64,000 nucleotides of DNA from Ornithodoros turicata (GCF_037126465.1 NW_026999351.1:372001-436000); one strand, 5' to 3'. Positions 1-11,250 are shown, numbered from the stretch's first letter. The notes: a model not told the origin generated them from the letters alone. Numbers and translations are program-made.

Positions 1-2203
1 GTATCCCTGGCGCTTTAAAGAATGGATTAGTACCGTACCAATATGCATGACTTAAAATATTAGCGTGTGTACTTGAAACAAATGCGCGTCCGTCGGAGTT
101 TGCATTCACCAACACAGAGTTTGTATCTGAATAACGAGTTTGGGCATGTTTGTGATGTTTGTGATAGGCTGTGCTGTCGTACCGGCGTGTCGAGGTGGCC
201 AATGCCACATGAATACCAGAAGGCCTCACCGCTCTTTCAATTGACGTCGCGCATGTGGCCCTACTGAGGATGTTGGCATTGGTACATGTGAACTCATCGC
301 GAGAGCGAAGGGAAAACCTCCCTCATTGAAAATGTTTGGCAGCCGGTCCAGGTGCTAGGTGGTGGTGGTGAAACTGCTCGTCATAGTCGGCCACACTCAG
401 GCGGGCAACGTCACGACTACCGCAGAGGGTGGGGGTTCGTGCGCCCTGGGCAGACTTCGCAGGAAATTCTGCCGGCGTTTGACTTTTTACACCCAGAAAA
501 AACACGCTGACAGCATCACCCGCGCCCGAATTCGATCCCATTTCACCTCACAGTCTCGGCGTGGAATGTCGCTAGGCCACAGGTGCTGGTTTCCAGGTGC
601 GTGCTGTTATCGAAAGAGTGCTCAGGCCTTGATATCTAGGTGGCATTGACGTGGCGCCCGTACGCGTAATTCCAAAACACAACTCTGTACAACGTCTAGC
701 TCTGTGTCTAGCTTTCGCGGGCTATAGCTGATTGCCTGGCAACCTGCGGTACCATGGCCACGCCGAGATGCTGCTGTATTTTCACCGGTTTCAAATATCG
801 ATGGAGGAACAGAAAGCAGATATCTTTTCCACTTGATGTCTCAGCGATACTTTTTGAGTCTGTCTCGTTTTTGTTTCGTGTTTATTTAGTACGTACGATT
901 ACATCAGTGACATCAGAAACATAAAGCGGAGCACCCAGTGTGAAAAAATTCATGTAATTTGTAACTTCATCGCTCGACTTCCTGTCCTGCGATATGTTGA
1001 ACTGTGAACCACGCAAGATATCAGCTGAGACATCGTATCAAGAGACGTAGCGTTGGAGTAAAATGACGAACAATGGTCAAAAAGTTCTTTTTGTCAGTTA
1101 TCGTTGCTCTATCTCGTTATACGTCGGAAAATATACAGATCAAAAACAAGAAAGCTTAGCTGGTTCCGTTTCAATACAAATATATTGGCCAAATACAAAT
1201 CATATAAATATTGGAATACAAATCATTGACCGAATTCCAGCTTGGGATACTTATAAATATGCGACGAGCAGTGTGAAAGCACTGGGCGCGTCGTACACAT
1301 AATTATACCTGAGACATATTTAGCAATTAGTTACTATAGAGCAGTACTGAATCATACGTCGGCGCTTTTCACGGACAGACCTGACGTGACACCTTTATAT
1401 GGTGCACCACTCTCAACTGGAAATTACAACCGCCACATATGTGCCCTTCGTGCGATATGAAATTATTTTCATAAGTAAAGCACGTACCCCCATTGCGTTC
1501 TGATTCTGTTTTTCTGCCCATGCATGCACCTCCTATTTACGCTAGCAGTTTACCTGAATGATATTACAGTCTCATGTGCATTTCACTCCTATAACATTCA
1601 GATATGTATTCACGATTCCCGAAATGTTGCTATCATCTCAGTTCGATTGAAATCATCACACTACCAGCACCACGAGTCTTCGCAGCTCTGCTGGTTCTGA
1701 TACGTGCCAAACGCACGACACATTTTTCTCACAGTTCAATCCAAATAACGATGAACATGAAAAGGCTGCCTTCGTCGACGACCTATGCATGGCTTGTATC
1801 CTACCATAGGAGTACCAAGCCATTAAAACTGGCTGACCACTCTCTCCCCATACCAAGAAGAAATATCCTTCTTTTCATCGTGAATGTCAGGTCCTGATTT
1901 AATACAATCAGTCCACTAGGAAAACACTAGGCAGTCAACATCTGCAATTTAACACAACTCATAGAAAGTTCGGCCACAGAAGTGGAAGGGTACGCTGACG
2001 AAAGATCTCTGCGTTCTTTCCTCCAACGATATTTGAAACCACTCGGATGGCAGTGGCGTCTGGGCGTCGCCATGCCAGCGTAGGTTGCCAGAGCATCACC
2101 AATCATCCGTTAGGAGTAGAGAGAACACGGTCTGTTGCACTGGGTAGTGTTTTGGAATTACGTCGCCCGTAGGCTATCACCACCTCGCAGTGTTGCGCGT
2201 GGA
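1..2203. other. unassigned DNA, no supported gene
   Basis: Short open frames occur on both strands (for example 67-267, 323-541, 1063-1302 and 1604-1897), but none shows a family signature together with splice borders. The GH18-like gene just downstream lacks its 5' exons, so these would be expected here or left of the window. I looked for the Thr-rich exon and for the middle exons seen in the second copy and did not find them. Confidence 0.5.
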
Positions 2204-2433
2204 CTATACAGCTATCGATGTCACTTCTTCGCACATGCGTGCCAAAAGGCGGGCCTTTAGGTTGTCCACTTCATGTTGTGTGTATCCGAAACTATGATCT
2301 CGCTGCACACTGATCTCAATCTCAACGTTCTTAGCAATACGGTTTAGCTTAACGTAGAAGTAGCATGTAGGAGGTACATCAAAATATACTGGGACACATC
2401 GCGGACACGGCACTTTACTCAATACGTTGTTAA
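2204..2433 (-). CDS. candidate terminal exon, unknown protein
   Basis: Read on the minus strand, a pyrimidine-rich stretch ending in TTTTAG stands directly before position 2433. It is followed by about 76 open codons to a TAG stop. The predicted peptide has a Cys-Pro-Arg-Cys motif near its start, an aromatic-rich middle (Pro-Thr-Cys-Tyr-Phe-Tyr) and a basic/acidic C-terminus. I do not recognise the family. The reading frame enters in phase 1, so an upstream exon would be needed, and none was identified. It lies head to head with the plus-strand GH18-like exons that start at 2593. It could equally be a chance open frame. Confidence 0.28.
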
Positions 2434-2592
2434 CTAAAACGCAAGAGAAGCGTCAGGTCGGCTTGGTCATTTTGGGAAATTTATTGTAGAATAGAGATAT
2501 CACTTTAGCCTTACTACTCGATGCTATATTACTTCTATCAACAAATTGCGAACAGCACGCGTTTGCAATAATTCACTTTCTCTCTTTCGCAG

Positions 2593-3148
2593 ATTGACAA
2601 CCTCCGGCTCCTTACAGAGGTCAATATACCAGCTACAACTCTGCAGATGTTTTCTATTAGTCCTGCAAAACGGGTCACGGAATTCGTGACACCACCAACT
2701 CAGGCTGAGAAGGCACAAGCGACAACACTTGATTTCGCCAAACCGTGCAAGAGCTCGAAATACGTCGGCCGCGGTGACGTATTGGCAGCGACAAAATAAC
2801 AAGTTATCTATGCTTTTCCTTTCTGTTACAGATCTGCTACAAGAGATCAAATGACGTCGTTGTGGACAACGAACGCTTAACATGCATTCTGTGGAAGAAT
2901 GATACATTATATACGTTTGACGATGATGTCACGATAAGCAACAAAGTAAGTACGTCTAATTACGATGTACAGACAGTTAAGCCGCCCCATTTTACTCACA
3001 GGTGTGCAAGGTAAACCAGGCCGGATTCTACGGGGGTTGGTTCGTCTTTGATACAGGCTTTGAAGCAACGGCAGAAGATTGCGGGGGCGCTGGCACTTAC
3101 CCAATCACTGCTCAAATGAGGAAATATGCGAGAACGCCACCATGTTAA
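2593..3148 (+). CDS. GH18 chitinase-like protein, 3' exons (copy 1, partial)
   Basis: Three exons are proposed: 2593-2763, 2832-2945 and 3002-3148 (stop TAA 3146-3148). Acceptors are strong (CTCTTTCGCAG, TTTCTGTTACAG, TTTTACTCACAG). The donor after 2945 is GTAAGT, while the one after 2763 is a weak GTCGGC. All joins are phase 0. The C-terminal peptide carries the usual end of a GH18 barrel: an FDD-x-x-TIS-x-K motif, then Gly-Gly-Trp-x-Val-Phe-Asp, then Asp-Cys-Gly-Gly-x-Gly-x-Tyr-Pro. GH18 proteins bind or hydrolyse chitin-type polymers, usually outside the cell. The catalytic region lies in missing 5' exons, so activity cannot be judged. The last three exons correspond in order, phase and approximate length to exons F, G and H of the gene at 52.9-60.2 kb. 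I infer a tandem or dispersed paralog, either truncated or with its 5' exons outside the window. Confidence 0.62.
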
Positions 3149-3164
3149 TGCAAAAGGTGTTGCT

Positions 3165-3170
3165 AATAAA
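3165..3170 (+). terminator. poly(A) signal AATAAA of GH18-like copy 1
   Basis: A canonical AATAAA begins 17 bases after the TAA stop of the terminal exon. This supports both the strand and the end of the gene model. Confidence 0.6.
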
Positions 3171-3431
3171 AGAACTAATACAACACACAGCTGCCCACAT
3201 TTGCGTGTCACTAACTGTAGCGAGTGTAGTGACCTACGACCATTAGTATAAAGTACGCTTGTATTTTCCATCCTTTCCTCTGTCCCAGCTTAAGCAGTGC
3301 GGTACGGTGACCGCGTGTGGCAGCGCTTTAGCGAAGCGTAATTGCAGACGCGCGTTCTTATTTCAAAACTCGTCCAAATGCGAAGGAGAGGAACACTTGT
3401 CCAGGCAGGTCAAAGTTGAGTAGAGAAGGAA

Positions 3432-4412
3432 TCTGTTCGTTTTAAATCAATCGTGGCTGTACGTGAAATGTTTTTCACCCAGTTCTTGCAAGAAGTTAAA
3501 GTAAAACATTTTCACGAGGTCGTTCTTTTGAAGTCGCACTCGGCTCGCACTTGCTGGCCGTCCACAGAGAGAATTGAATGAGACGGATCGTAATGACGGA
3601 ATGTAATTTGTTGGGGTTCGATTGGATATTGCCAAGAAAGCCGGACGTGACGTGCAGGGCAACCCATAATTTGGAAGGCACCCTTTCGGCTAAACATTTT
3701 CAAAACGAGCGTCCAAGCTCGGGGCACTCAAAGTTCTCACTTCGGTTTCCAATCCACGTAAGACGTAGATGGCTGGTGTGTTCTGAAGCCGCCTCTCTTA
3801 ATCCAAAAACAGGGAAGGTGCCAGCGTCATCTTTTTCAAGTGTGACGTCATCTATTTTATGTCCACCTCGTAATTGTACCATTTCTTGTCGTTGGGGCCG
3901 ATATGAGTTTACATTCGTAGTTGTTTAAGAGGAAAATGACGTGAATTTTACGGCAGCTACCATCAGGCGCGGCTGTAGGAACAGATCGGTATTGGTCTGT
4001 CTGACCAGGTTAAAGTATTTTCCACCCTTCGTCATTTCGAAGCGTTGTTTCGGACCGCGAGACGAGACGTCGTAGTCGTTTTCGAAATGTTCGTCGTCCT
4101 CGACAGCGAGTCCAGCCGCGTGCACAGTCAGGCGAGCCATGGGCGTGGAATGAAGCACGACGTCCAAAATACTCCTGTCGGCGTACAACTCGTTGGAACT
4201 GACGAGCTTGTTTTTCATATAAAAAGTGACCGTCCTCAACATACCTCTCAACAGATGGTTTAATAAGAAAACGACATCTTTCTCGTCCATTTCTCATCCG
4301 TCGTCGCGAATGATGCGTACAGTCACAGAGACAAAGCTATCGTAGAGATCCAAGTGTGCCCTTTGCAAATTTTGAATAGAAAATCCGGTCACTGTATTAT
4401 TTACCCTGTTGG
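3432..4412 (-). pseudogene. Polinton/Maverick-type major capsid protein relic
   Basis: Conceptual translation of the minus strand gives blocks in the order expected for the double jelly-roll capsid proteins of Polinton (Maverick) elements, often annotated in animals as F54H12.2-like. These are a Leu-Asp-Leu-Tyr-Asp strand block (about 4365-4340), the block NHLLRGML...NKLVSSNELYADRS (about 4260-4170), a PSKLWVAL block near 3670, and a SVDGQQV block near 3560. A TGA interrupts the N-terminal frame at 4294-4296, a TAA at 3925-3927 and a TGA near 3700. At least two further frame changes occur between 3680 and 3500, so it cannot make the full protein. No polymerase, packaging ATPase, protease or integrase of such an element was recognised nearby. 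The assignment rests on remembered family patterns. It is a fossil of a virus-like transposon. Confidence 0.62.
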
Positions 4413-5215
4413 CCGGATAAAAGGGTTGCTACGAAGTATCTTCCAGTCCATATCGAACAGAAGGTGGCTCGAATATCATCACGATGACGCCATGCACTAT
4501 GTTTCAGGTGACCATTGAGTTTACCGTTAGTAGAGAAAAAGTTTTGCATCAGAAAATGGAACGCTGGTCGATGGTGGGCATTTTCCTGGACGCGTTTAGG
4601 ATGAGTACTCTTGAATAAGTTGAGTGTGTGTACGTTTAGAAATAGTTTGACGCTGGAGAGTGTGTGTTCCTCTTTATTCAAGTGTTTCTCTATGCTTACT
4701 TTCCTTTGTTGTCTGGCAAACATGCGATTTTTCCTCGCGTGACAGTGTTTGTTGAAATCACTCCTGACACGCCCAGATATGTCCTGTCATATGATGCATG
4801 CTTTGCTTTTGTTGATTTATCTAGGTCTATATATTTTTCTTTTTGACAAAAAACATTCTTTTTGAAACAGTACATTTACGATGACGACAGTGCTGCCACG
4901 CTCTTGATCTGACTGGGAGTAGCGCTGTCATGATTCTTAATAATCTCGCGATTAAATTCGTTCAGAAAGTAAACGCAAGGAGGACAAGTGCGTGGCATTA
5001 TTGAGAAGGAACAAACCGTCATTATTTACTTGTCTGCCTGGCTCTCGCATGGAACGAAGATGCCTCACTGAGCTCCTCGTATTTACCCATTGATGGTGTT
5101 ACTTCGTAGGATAGTTTATTTCCTGATTTTGGTAAGTCTAATTTAGCAAGTCTTTGGGATTAAAATGCATAACTGCTACGATCAGCTTTCATACATGGAG
5201 TTTTGTGCTTTTCTA
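4413..5215. other. no supported gene
   Basis: The minus strand has a 108-codon open frame at 4397-4723 without a recognisable domain. It could be further decayed Polinton sequence, but I see no motif to prove it. The rest is AT-rich and featureless. Confidence 0.4.
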
Positions 5216-5247
5216 CAATAGTGTTACTGTGCACAGTAACACTATTG
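5216..5247. repeat. 32-bp perfect palindrome
   Basis: The 32 bases are identical to their own reverse complement, centred on TGTGCACA between 5231 and 5232. There is no loop, so it could extrude as a cruciform. No flanking duplication identifies it as a transposon end. Confidence 0.85.
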
Positions 5248-5604
5248 CACTATTGTGTGTATTATGCAATCATTATAGTACAATAAAGGAAATGATCGTG
5301 GGATAATGATTAGATAAATAACAGGTCCTGTCTAGAGCACAACTGTACAGGCTGTTGAATCATGCAGCTGCAAGCCTGGGTGATGACGTCGTGCCGTACA
5401 AACAAACAAGAGCAAAAGTGAAACGGAGAAACAATCCTTTGCCACTAGGAGCACGCCCAGAGAAAGGAGAGTGAAATCGTGAGTTGCAGGGGAACGCACG
5501 CGAAAGGGATCCCTGCTCGATGACTGCTCGATGCCAGCCACACTGCCGCGGCGGCGCAGAGGGCGCTAGAAGCGCGCGCACGCATGCGTAGCACCCGTAG
5601 AGCA

Positions 5605-6822
5605 CAGGGTTGCCAGATTTGTCTAGAAATAGCCAAATTTGGTTAGTTGTGCTCGTATTTAGCGGGTAAATACCGGGTTTGGCTATTTGGGTACTTTTTG
5701 GCTATATTCTGACTTTGAACCGTGGGTCCGCATTTCCGCATAGAAACGACGAAAATGTGAAACAAGAAAAAAAAAGAGTTACAGACGTTCCTTGAATCCA
5801 CTGCTGCGCCAGTGTGTTGTTCTTAACCCTGAAAGCTCGTGCTTTATGTTTTGCTTTGCTGACACAATACATGCAATAAGAAAAGCTCCCTCATAAGGAA
5901 AAACTGAGTGTGATGAAAAGATGCAAAGACTTTGTTGTCCTCTGTGACAAAAGTGTGTTGAGACGACTTCCCTTAGCAAGTACTGGAATCTCTATAGCAG
6001 CTAAAATGCAGCAATCTTGAGAAAACATAAATTTCCGCATTCCATCGATCGTTTCGCAACCTGATTCCTGCCGACTCAGTTTCTGACATCAAATCTGAGT
6101 TCTCGCTGCTGCAGATTGTTATAAAGGACGCACGGGATGAGAACACACCAAAGTTCCGGATAGAAGTGTGACGCATGGAAAACAGCTTTTGGAAAAAGAT
6201 GTTAGCGAAGCTGTCGGAGTTCCCTCAGCGTCCCGGTCTCCAATGCTGCCGTAGAAAGAGTATTTAGTCAGGTTGCTGTTATGAAAACACACCTGAGGAA
6301 CCGTTCCTTCGACCACTCTTGAGGACCTTGTGTTCATGAAGTTCTACGTTCTCAAAGGCAGTTTGTGCTGCTGTGCCGATTTGAAGCCATCAGACGGCTT
6401 CCTTAAGAAGTTCTCGAGCCACGTGCTTTATGAAGAAAGTTAATGGTGGGAAGTAACTGCAGGGGGACAAGGATCCTGAAGATCCGGGAAGCAACTCTGA
6501 GGAATGCCATTAGTACTCTACAACTGACTGGAGTTTGAATTTATCCGTCATTCTAGTCGCATAATTTCACGAATAATAAATGTTTATCCTTCATTCAATG
6601 CACGGGTGTCGTTTTTGCGCCAGCGGTCAAACCGAAACGAATAACAAGCAAGGAGCTTCTCCTGCCGCATCTGTAAAATGCATGGAAGTAGTAGAATGTG
6701 CAAACACATCGGGCGCTTTTGGCTATGTATTTGGCTAGTAGGTACTTGCGTGCTTGGCTATATTTTGGCTATAGGTGGCCGGAAAACGGGCTATAAAAGG
6801 CCTTCGCCATCTGGCAACCCTC
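5605..6822 (+). mobile_element. degenerate hAT-superfamily transposon
   Basis: The element starts CAGGGTTGCCAGAT and ends with ATCTGGCAACCCTC, so the terminal inverted repeats agree at 13 of 14 positions. It is flanked by an exact 8-bp duplication, GTAGAGCA, at 5597-5604 and 6823-6830, the target size diagnostic of hAT elements. Inside both ends the motif TTGGCTAT or its complement recurs several times (about 5628-5712 and 6715-6795), as expected for subterminal transposase-binding repeats. The interior holds a broken transposase C-terminus. At 1218 bp it is far shorter than an autonomous hAT element and must depend on a helper, if it moves at all. Confidence 0.82.
6220..6442 (+). pseudogene. 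hAT transposase C-terminal dimerisation domain, broken
   Basis: The frame starting near 6221 reads SLSVPVSNAAVERVFSQ and then a basic LRNR segment. This is the conserved hAT dimerisation motif in which a small-residue loop precedes ERVFSQ. It meets TGA at 6319-6321. One base over, the next frame continues with a Cys-Cys-x-Asp-Phe block and ends at TAA 6440-6442. The break is a single-base shift. The N-terminal BED-type zinc finger and catalytic core are not intact. Weak similarity to a BED finger can be imagined at 5840-5920 but is not relied on. It sits inside the hAT element bounded at 5605 and 6822. Confidence 0.72.
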
Positions 6823-6846
6823 GTAGAGCAGGGCTCTACGAGGGTA
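6809..6846. repeat. inverted repeat across hAT right end
   Basis: CCCTCGTAGAGC at 6818-6829 is repeated inverted as GCTCTACGAGGG at 6833-6844 with a three-base spacer. The stem contains both the last bases of the hAT terminus and the target duplication. Confidence 0.7.
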
Positions 6847-6956
6847 CGGACGTACCGACGGTCGCGCCATCGTCGCCGCACCACATCAGTTGAGGATTGT
6901 CTGTGGACGGGAGGGGAGATGCTCCATCGCCGTGCTGGAAAAGTGACTGAGTTACT

Positions 6957-7290
6957 GTAGCCTTTTTCCCGGTGCTTACGCATTTTTTACCGCACTGGTG
7001 TTAAGCCTTTCCTCTGTGCTGTTGCATTTTTAGCATTTGGCACAGAGGTTAGCATGTTAGCATTTTCCGCATATGACTGGACTCGTTAGGCACTGACTTG
7101 AGTTCCGTAGCGTTGTGCGTCTTAACCCTTTTCTCCGTGTTGTCGCATGTTTAACGGTGTGCGCCTAGCATTTTGTGGTTGTCGTCTTGTGGCTGTCTTG
7201 TGGTTGTGCAGGTAGGCCTAATTCATCACCTTAAGCCTTTTTTCCTTGCTGTCACATGTTTGCGGTAGCAGTTAGCCCATTTCCCATGTT
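6957..7290 (+). repeat. degenerate minisatellite-like repeat
   Basis: A motif close to TTAAGCCTTTTTCC, followed by GCTGTTGCATTTTT, recurs at about 6957, 7001, 7121 and 7231 with drift. No ORF is associated. Confidence 0.5.
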
Positions 7291-8269
7291 TTGTGAGCAC
7301 AAGTTTAGCACTTGTTTAGCAGTCTTTTTTGTTACAATTTTTACACGCCACTAGTATTTTGTTCTCTGTCTTTATCGCATACAGCCATGACTGTGGTGCC
7401 ATCTGGTGCGATGCATTCTTAGTAGGTGGCCACCTGTCGTCGAGCTGTGCAACTAGCATCCGTCAACAAGCAACATGGCAGTCTCTTGTCATTCCTGAGT
7501 GGTTTCTTTGACACGACATTGCTGATTTTCGAATAAATTTTTTCTCTCCACTCTATTTATTCCTTTTTTTCTTTTTGATGACCACGAATATCTGGAAACA
7601 TGCAGGGTGGTGTGGACACGAGTTATGTGCTCACCAATTAGTGTGGTGACTCCTTGGATGGTTCCAGTTACTGTGCGTGGTCCTAATGAGCTCTAATTGC
7701 TAAATTAATGGTGTCGCCATTTCCCGTGTGTTTCGGAATAGTCGTGGTCAGTGTTTACTACTTTATGTGCTCCGTGACACGCGTATTCACACAACGCCCC
7801 GGTTGGTCAATATAGGTCTCAAAATGGAATGTCGTACACCACTCCCGTTGCACATTTTACAGCAGCATCTTCATGTCAGACGTTGCATCTATCTTTCCCT
7901 GGTATTCCACTTTTGTTTATCCGTTGGTATAGAGCTTAACTTCGTGTTCCGCGATATACAACCCTCGACATCATGCTTACGGGCATACTTCGTAAGATAA
8001 CATGAAAAACCATGTACTTAGGGAATAACTACTACACGCTTACGACTCTCCCCGTCAATCCTAATCCGTTTACATTTCAAACTCCTGAGGATTCTGCACG
8101 AATCTTCAATATGTCATCGTTATATCCGGCGCACTTCACCAGTTCCAGCTGGGCGTGAAAGCTATTACTCAACTCGTGATGACACAAATGGGTTAGAGGC
8201 GACTGTGAAACGTTCAAGGTAGTCCTTATGTTTATTGTCTTTGAGGCATTAGAGTGAAAAGGCATAAGG
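7291..8269. other. no supported gene
   Basis: AT-rich DNA with only short open frames (90 codons at 7728-8000) that lack domains or clear splice borders. Confidence 0.4.
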
Positions 8270-8645
8270 ATTTCTTGCGTATTCGTTCATACCTGCTGAG
8301 GTGCCGGCCTTTACGCATTATTGCTAGTTCCAGAAACTGAAGGTTATCACTTCTAATTTTTCTACTGTGAAGCGGAGTAACATGAGTGACATGAAAAAGT
8401 GACACGAGTTGAACTAAATCACGCATGGCATCAGTGTCGTTAATAATAAATAGTCGAACACTGTCGATCACGGGCATGTGAAGTGTGATTTAGTTCAACT
8501 AGCGTCTCTCTTTCAAAAGAATGCTCAAGGCTCCGGGTCACAGTAGAAAAAATGAGCAGTTATGAGCTGCAGTTTCTCGACCTAGCAATAATTCGTAAAG
8601 GCCGGCACCCCTGCTGGAGGTATAGACAAAGGTACAAGAAACTAG
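8270..8645. repeat. imperfect inverted duplication
   Basis: The segment 8270-8430, read on the minus strand, is repeated with drift on the plus strand at about 8480-8645. Shared blocks include TGATTTAGTTCAACT, CACAGTAGAAAAA and CGTAAAGGCCGGCAC. The minus-strand copy lies in an 81-codon open frame with a hydrophobic-basic peptide. The plus-strand copy is riddled with stops. I do not recognise the peptide. It may be a foldback element or an inverted duplicated exon. Confidence 0.65.
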
Positions 8646-9337
8646 TTACATGGATTCCAGAAGAAGAGTATCGTCTGCATATTGAAAATTTGAGCACGTT
8701 AGCTTGAAAAGAAAAGAATAATGGTACAGTTATGTTACACGTACGACTTGTCTGCCTCGTGGCGACATGTTACACGTGCCGCAGGGTAGGACTGCGGGTA
8801 GGACTAGGTATGAATTATGAAAATAATTCATACATGTGCACAAGCGTATAGCATGGTAGGACTCGCGTGGTAGTGGGTTATATCATGTCGGTAAAGGCAG
8901 AACATAAGTGTAATAATCGAGGGCATAGTATCGAGGGGTAGTCTTCTCTGAAAAAGAGAAATGAGAAACAAATTTGTATTTCACAGAGCAGTGCAACAAA
9001 GCTACCATGTATAACTCTGTGTAACTACGTATAACGTGCCGATACTGGTATCAAAATTCTCTACATTATACGGCATTGTATATCAGTCATCTCATCAGGC
9101 CCCGGGAATTTATGCACAAACATCTTCCAAAATATGCATGCTAATATGCGGGGAAAAAACAGTCAAATATGCTTAAGAGGCCATACGAGTCGGGAAGCAA
9201 CTCCGATTCACGATTTTCCCGATTCTAGATGGCGCCACGGTCGCCGTCCTTATCACGCCGTTCGCCTCCGACTCCCGAAATAATCCCCATTGTGCATGGT
9301 TGACCTCGCGAGTTTAAGGCGGCCCGCGCCCTCTGCG

Positions 9338-9408
9338 TTGTTTGTCGAGTGGTATAGTGTCGGACTTTGTCACGAAAGGTCCGCAGTTCGATTCGAGACA
9401 TTCACGTC
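9338..9408 (+). repeat. tRNA-Asp-like sequence (tRNA pseudogene or SINE head)
   Basis: An A-box-like GAGTGGTATAGTG is followed by an anticodon-like loop TGTCACG (GTC anticodon, Asp) and a B-box-like AGTTCGATTCG at tRNA spacing. The acceptor stem does not pair and the anticodon stem is slipped, so it is not a functional tRNA gene. Confidence 0.5.
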
Positions 9409-9419
9409 TTTTTGCTTGT

Positions 9420-10860
9420 CTCATATTGCTACATGAGTACTTTATTTTTATTTTTTTGTTGTTGTTATATATTTATGCTACAATTATTGTTTTCACAAGT
9501 CACTACCGCCTGTACTGACTGATTATGGAATGTTTAGTTGCTCTTCGTATTGTTTTACTAGTGCATACTTACTCGATGCCGAGTTGCCGACGTACAAGTG
9601 TGGTCGGATAGTACGGATGCCGGTATCTCGGAGGCTCTCAATTGGATCTACCAGCGCTATAAACTAGGCTATAGACATTGCCTACACACAGCGCTTACAA
9701 TGCCAGTCTGGATAATCTAGTGCTCGAAACGGTATTCCCTTTTTTTGCACTCGCTTACATAATAATAATCGCAACAAGCAAGAAAGCAGACTACAAATAT
9801 AATAAAACAGGCCCGTCGAAGCCGAAAGGCTTGTGGCACTCGCCCTGAAGCAGCCAGCGGCATACAGTTTGACAGCATGTGAACATATAAAGGTACTACA
9901 TCCTATGATAAAGTTGCCGTAGCGCTTTTTTTAGTTTGTACTCCAAAGAAAAAACTGTCGAAGGGGAGCTCATTAAAGTTACGAGGTACATAGCATTGCC
10001 TGCGACAAAGTCCATATTTTGTGAGAAATGCACAACAAACTTAACCCGCCTGCGTCTAGAAGGGCAGCATTCGTTAACAGGGGTCCTATATGAGGGGTCC
10101 CAAAAATAGTTTTACAACATGCAATTTACCTTGATAATAACTCTATTATTCATGCAAAAATGACATTTTGATATGTATATTTCTGGTAAGTAAGTATTAT
10201 CAAATATGTGAATTCATTTACAAAGCGTTAATGCAAAAGTCTTTTCAAAATTTCCGTCGTAGAACAGACTTCTTATTATTACCGAAAACTTCAGTAACAT
10301 ATTTGAAAGTCTCCTTTCCTCCATGTTCTCCCTCTTTTTTATTTTACCTTACACCCGCTCAGAAAAATGTCAGTCGACAACCCCAGTGACAGGGGACCCC
10401 TTTTCTTGTGGTGTACCAGGTTGCAAAACCGTACAAAGGAGGTGAAGGGCGATAAAGGCATCGGGTCGACACACGGAAACCAACCAAAAAAGATATGGGA
10501 AGGTCGAGCGGCAAGGCCTCGCAGCGGGAGTCTCGATATTCCCTACACAGTCTTTTTTTTTTTCCTGAACGCCAAGAGGAACGATTCGACAAAAAATAAA
10601 AGGACACATGTGAGCCAAATTTAGGCGTATTTTAGGAAAATCGCTATTCTAGAAGGGCAACACAGATGCAATTATAAAATTGGGGTTTCCAGAGATGAAT
10701 ATGAGCGCTAGTTGCCAAATGAAGGAATGATCACGGAGAAGTCGTTTCATATAATCAAAGCTCGCCCGAGATGCCAGATTTTCTTCCCCGGAAAAAAATG
10801 TCCCCAGGCAGAACCGTCCCCAGGGAAAAATGTCCCCCGGAGAAATCGTCTCCGCAAGAA
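9420..10860. other. no supported gene
   Basis: AT-rich DNA. An 85-codon plus-strand frame at 10367-10624 and its antisense frames show no recognisable domain. Part of 10275-10400 resembles 12965-13090 (shared ATTATTACC..AAACTTCAGTA), suggesting an old dispersed repeat. Confidence 0.4.
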
Positions 10861-10861
10861 C

Positions 10862-10962
10862 GAAAGCCGTTTGATCGAACTCGGGACATTTGGTCGAAAG
10901 TCATTTGATCGAACACTGTTTGATCGAAACGGCAGTGGTCGTTTGATTGATTTTTTTATTGC
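10862..10962 (+). repeat. TTTGATCGAAC array, left-type end
   Basis: A degenerate tandem of about 15-bp units built on TTTGATCGAA or TTTGGTCGAA. It ends in GGCAGTGGTCGTTTGATTGA and a T-rich tract. It matches 11128-11245 and is the inverted counterpart of arrays at 12260-12380, 12780-12850 and 14165-14247. Confidence 0.75.
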
Positions 10963-10969
10963 TTCGTTT

Positions 10970-11105
10970 GGACCAGATGCATACTCTAAACAAGATTGAA
11001 CTAAAGTTTTATATGGCTGTTAATACAATATTTGTATTTTATACTATGGCGAAATTTCCTTCTTAGCATTCAGATTTCGAGTGCCTTTCGTGCACATATC
11101 ACTAT
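10970..11105 (-). pseudogene. LINE reverse transcriptase C-terminal fragment
   Basis: The minus-strand translation passes through TLVQSCLEYAS, a variant of the LVRPILEYAS block that follows the catalytic domain in jockey/CR1-like LINE reverse transcriptases. Stops and shifts surround it. The same segment recurs, more complete, at 11375-11880. Confidence 0.5.
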
Positions 11106-11127
11106 CCCATTTCAGAGGTTCCGGGAC

Positions 11128-11250
11128 ATTTGATCGAACATCGTTTGGTCGAAAGCCGTTTGCTCGAACGCGGGACATTTGGTCGAAAACCATTTGATCG
11201 GACGCCGTTTGATCGAAACGGCAGCGGTCGTTTGATCGATTTTTTTTAAT
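11128..11250 (+). repeat. TTTGATCGAAC array, left-type end (second copy)
   Basis: The same degenerate 15-bp unit array as at 10862. It ends GGCAGCGGTCGTTTGATCGA and is followed by T-rich DNA and a block (TTGGTTTACTTGGAG) also seen at 13680 and 16350 without the array. Confidence 0.75.

Noticed and set aside
323..649. 72-codon minus and 96-codon plus frames
   Set aside because: Vaguely familiar as a dispersed arthropod repeat, but I could not name it or define ends.
2524..2907. 127-codon minus-strand open frame
   Set aside because: It is antisense to two proposed GH18-like exons that have matching splice sites, phases and a paralog. The minus frame has no domain.
6957..7290. CRISPR-like spaced repeats
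   Set aside because: Repeat copies are degenerate and unevenly spaced in a eukaryotic context. It is a decayed minisatellite.
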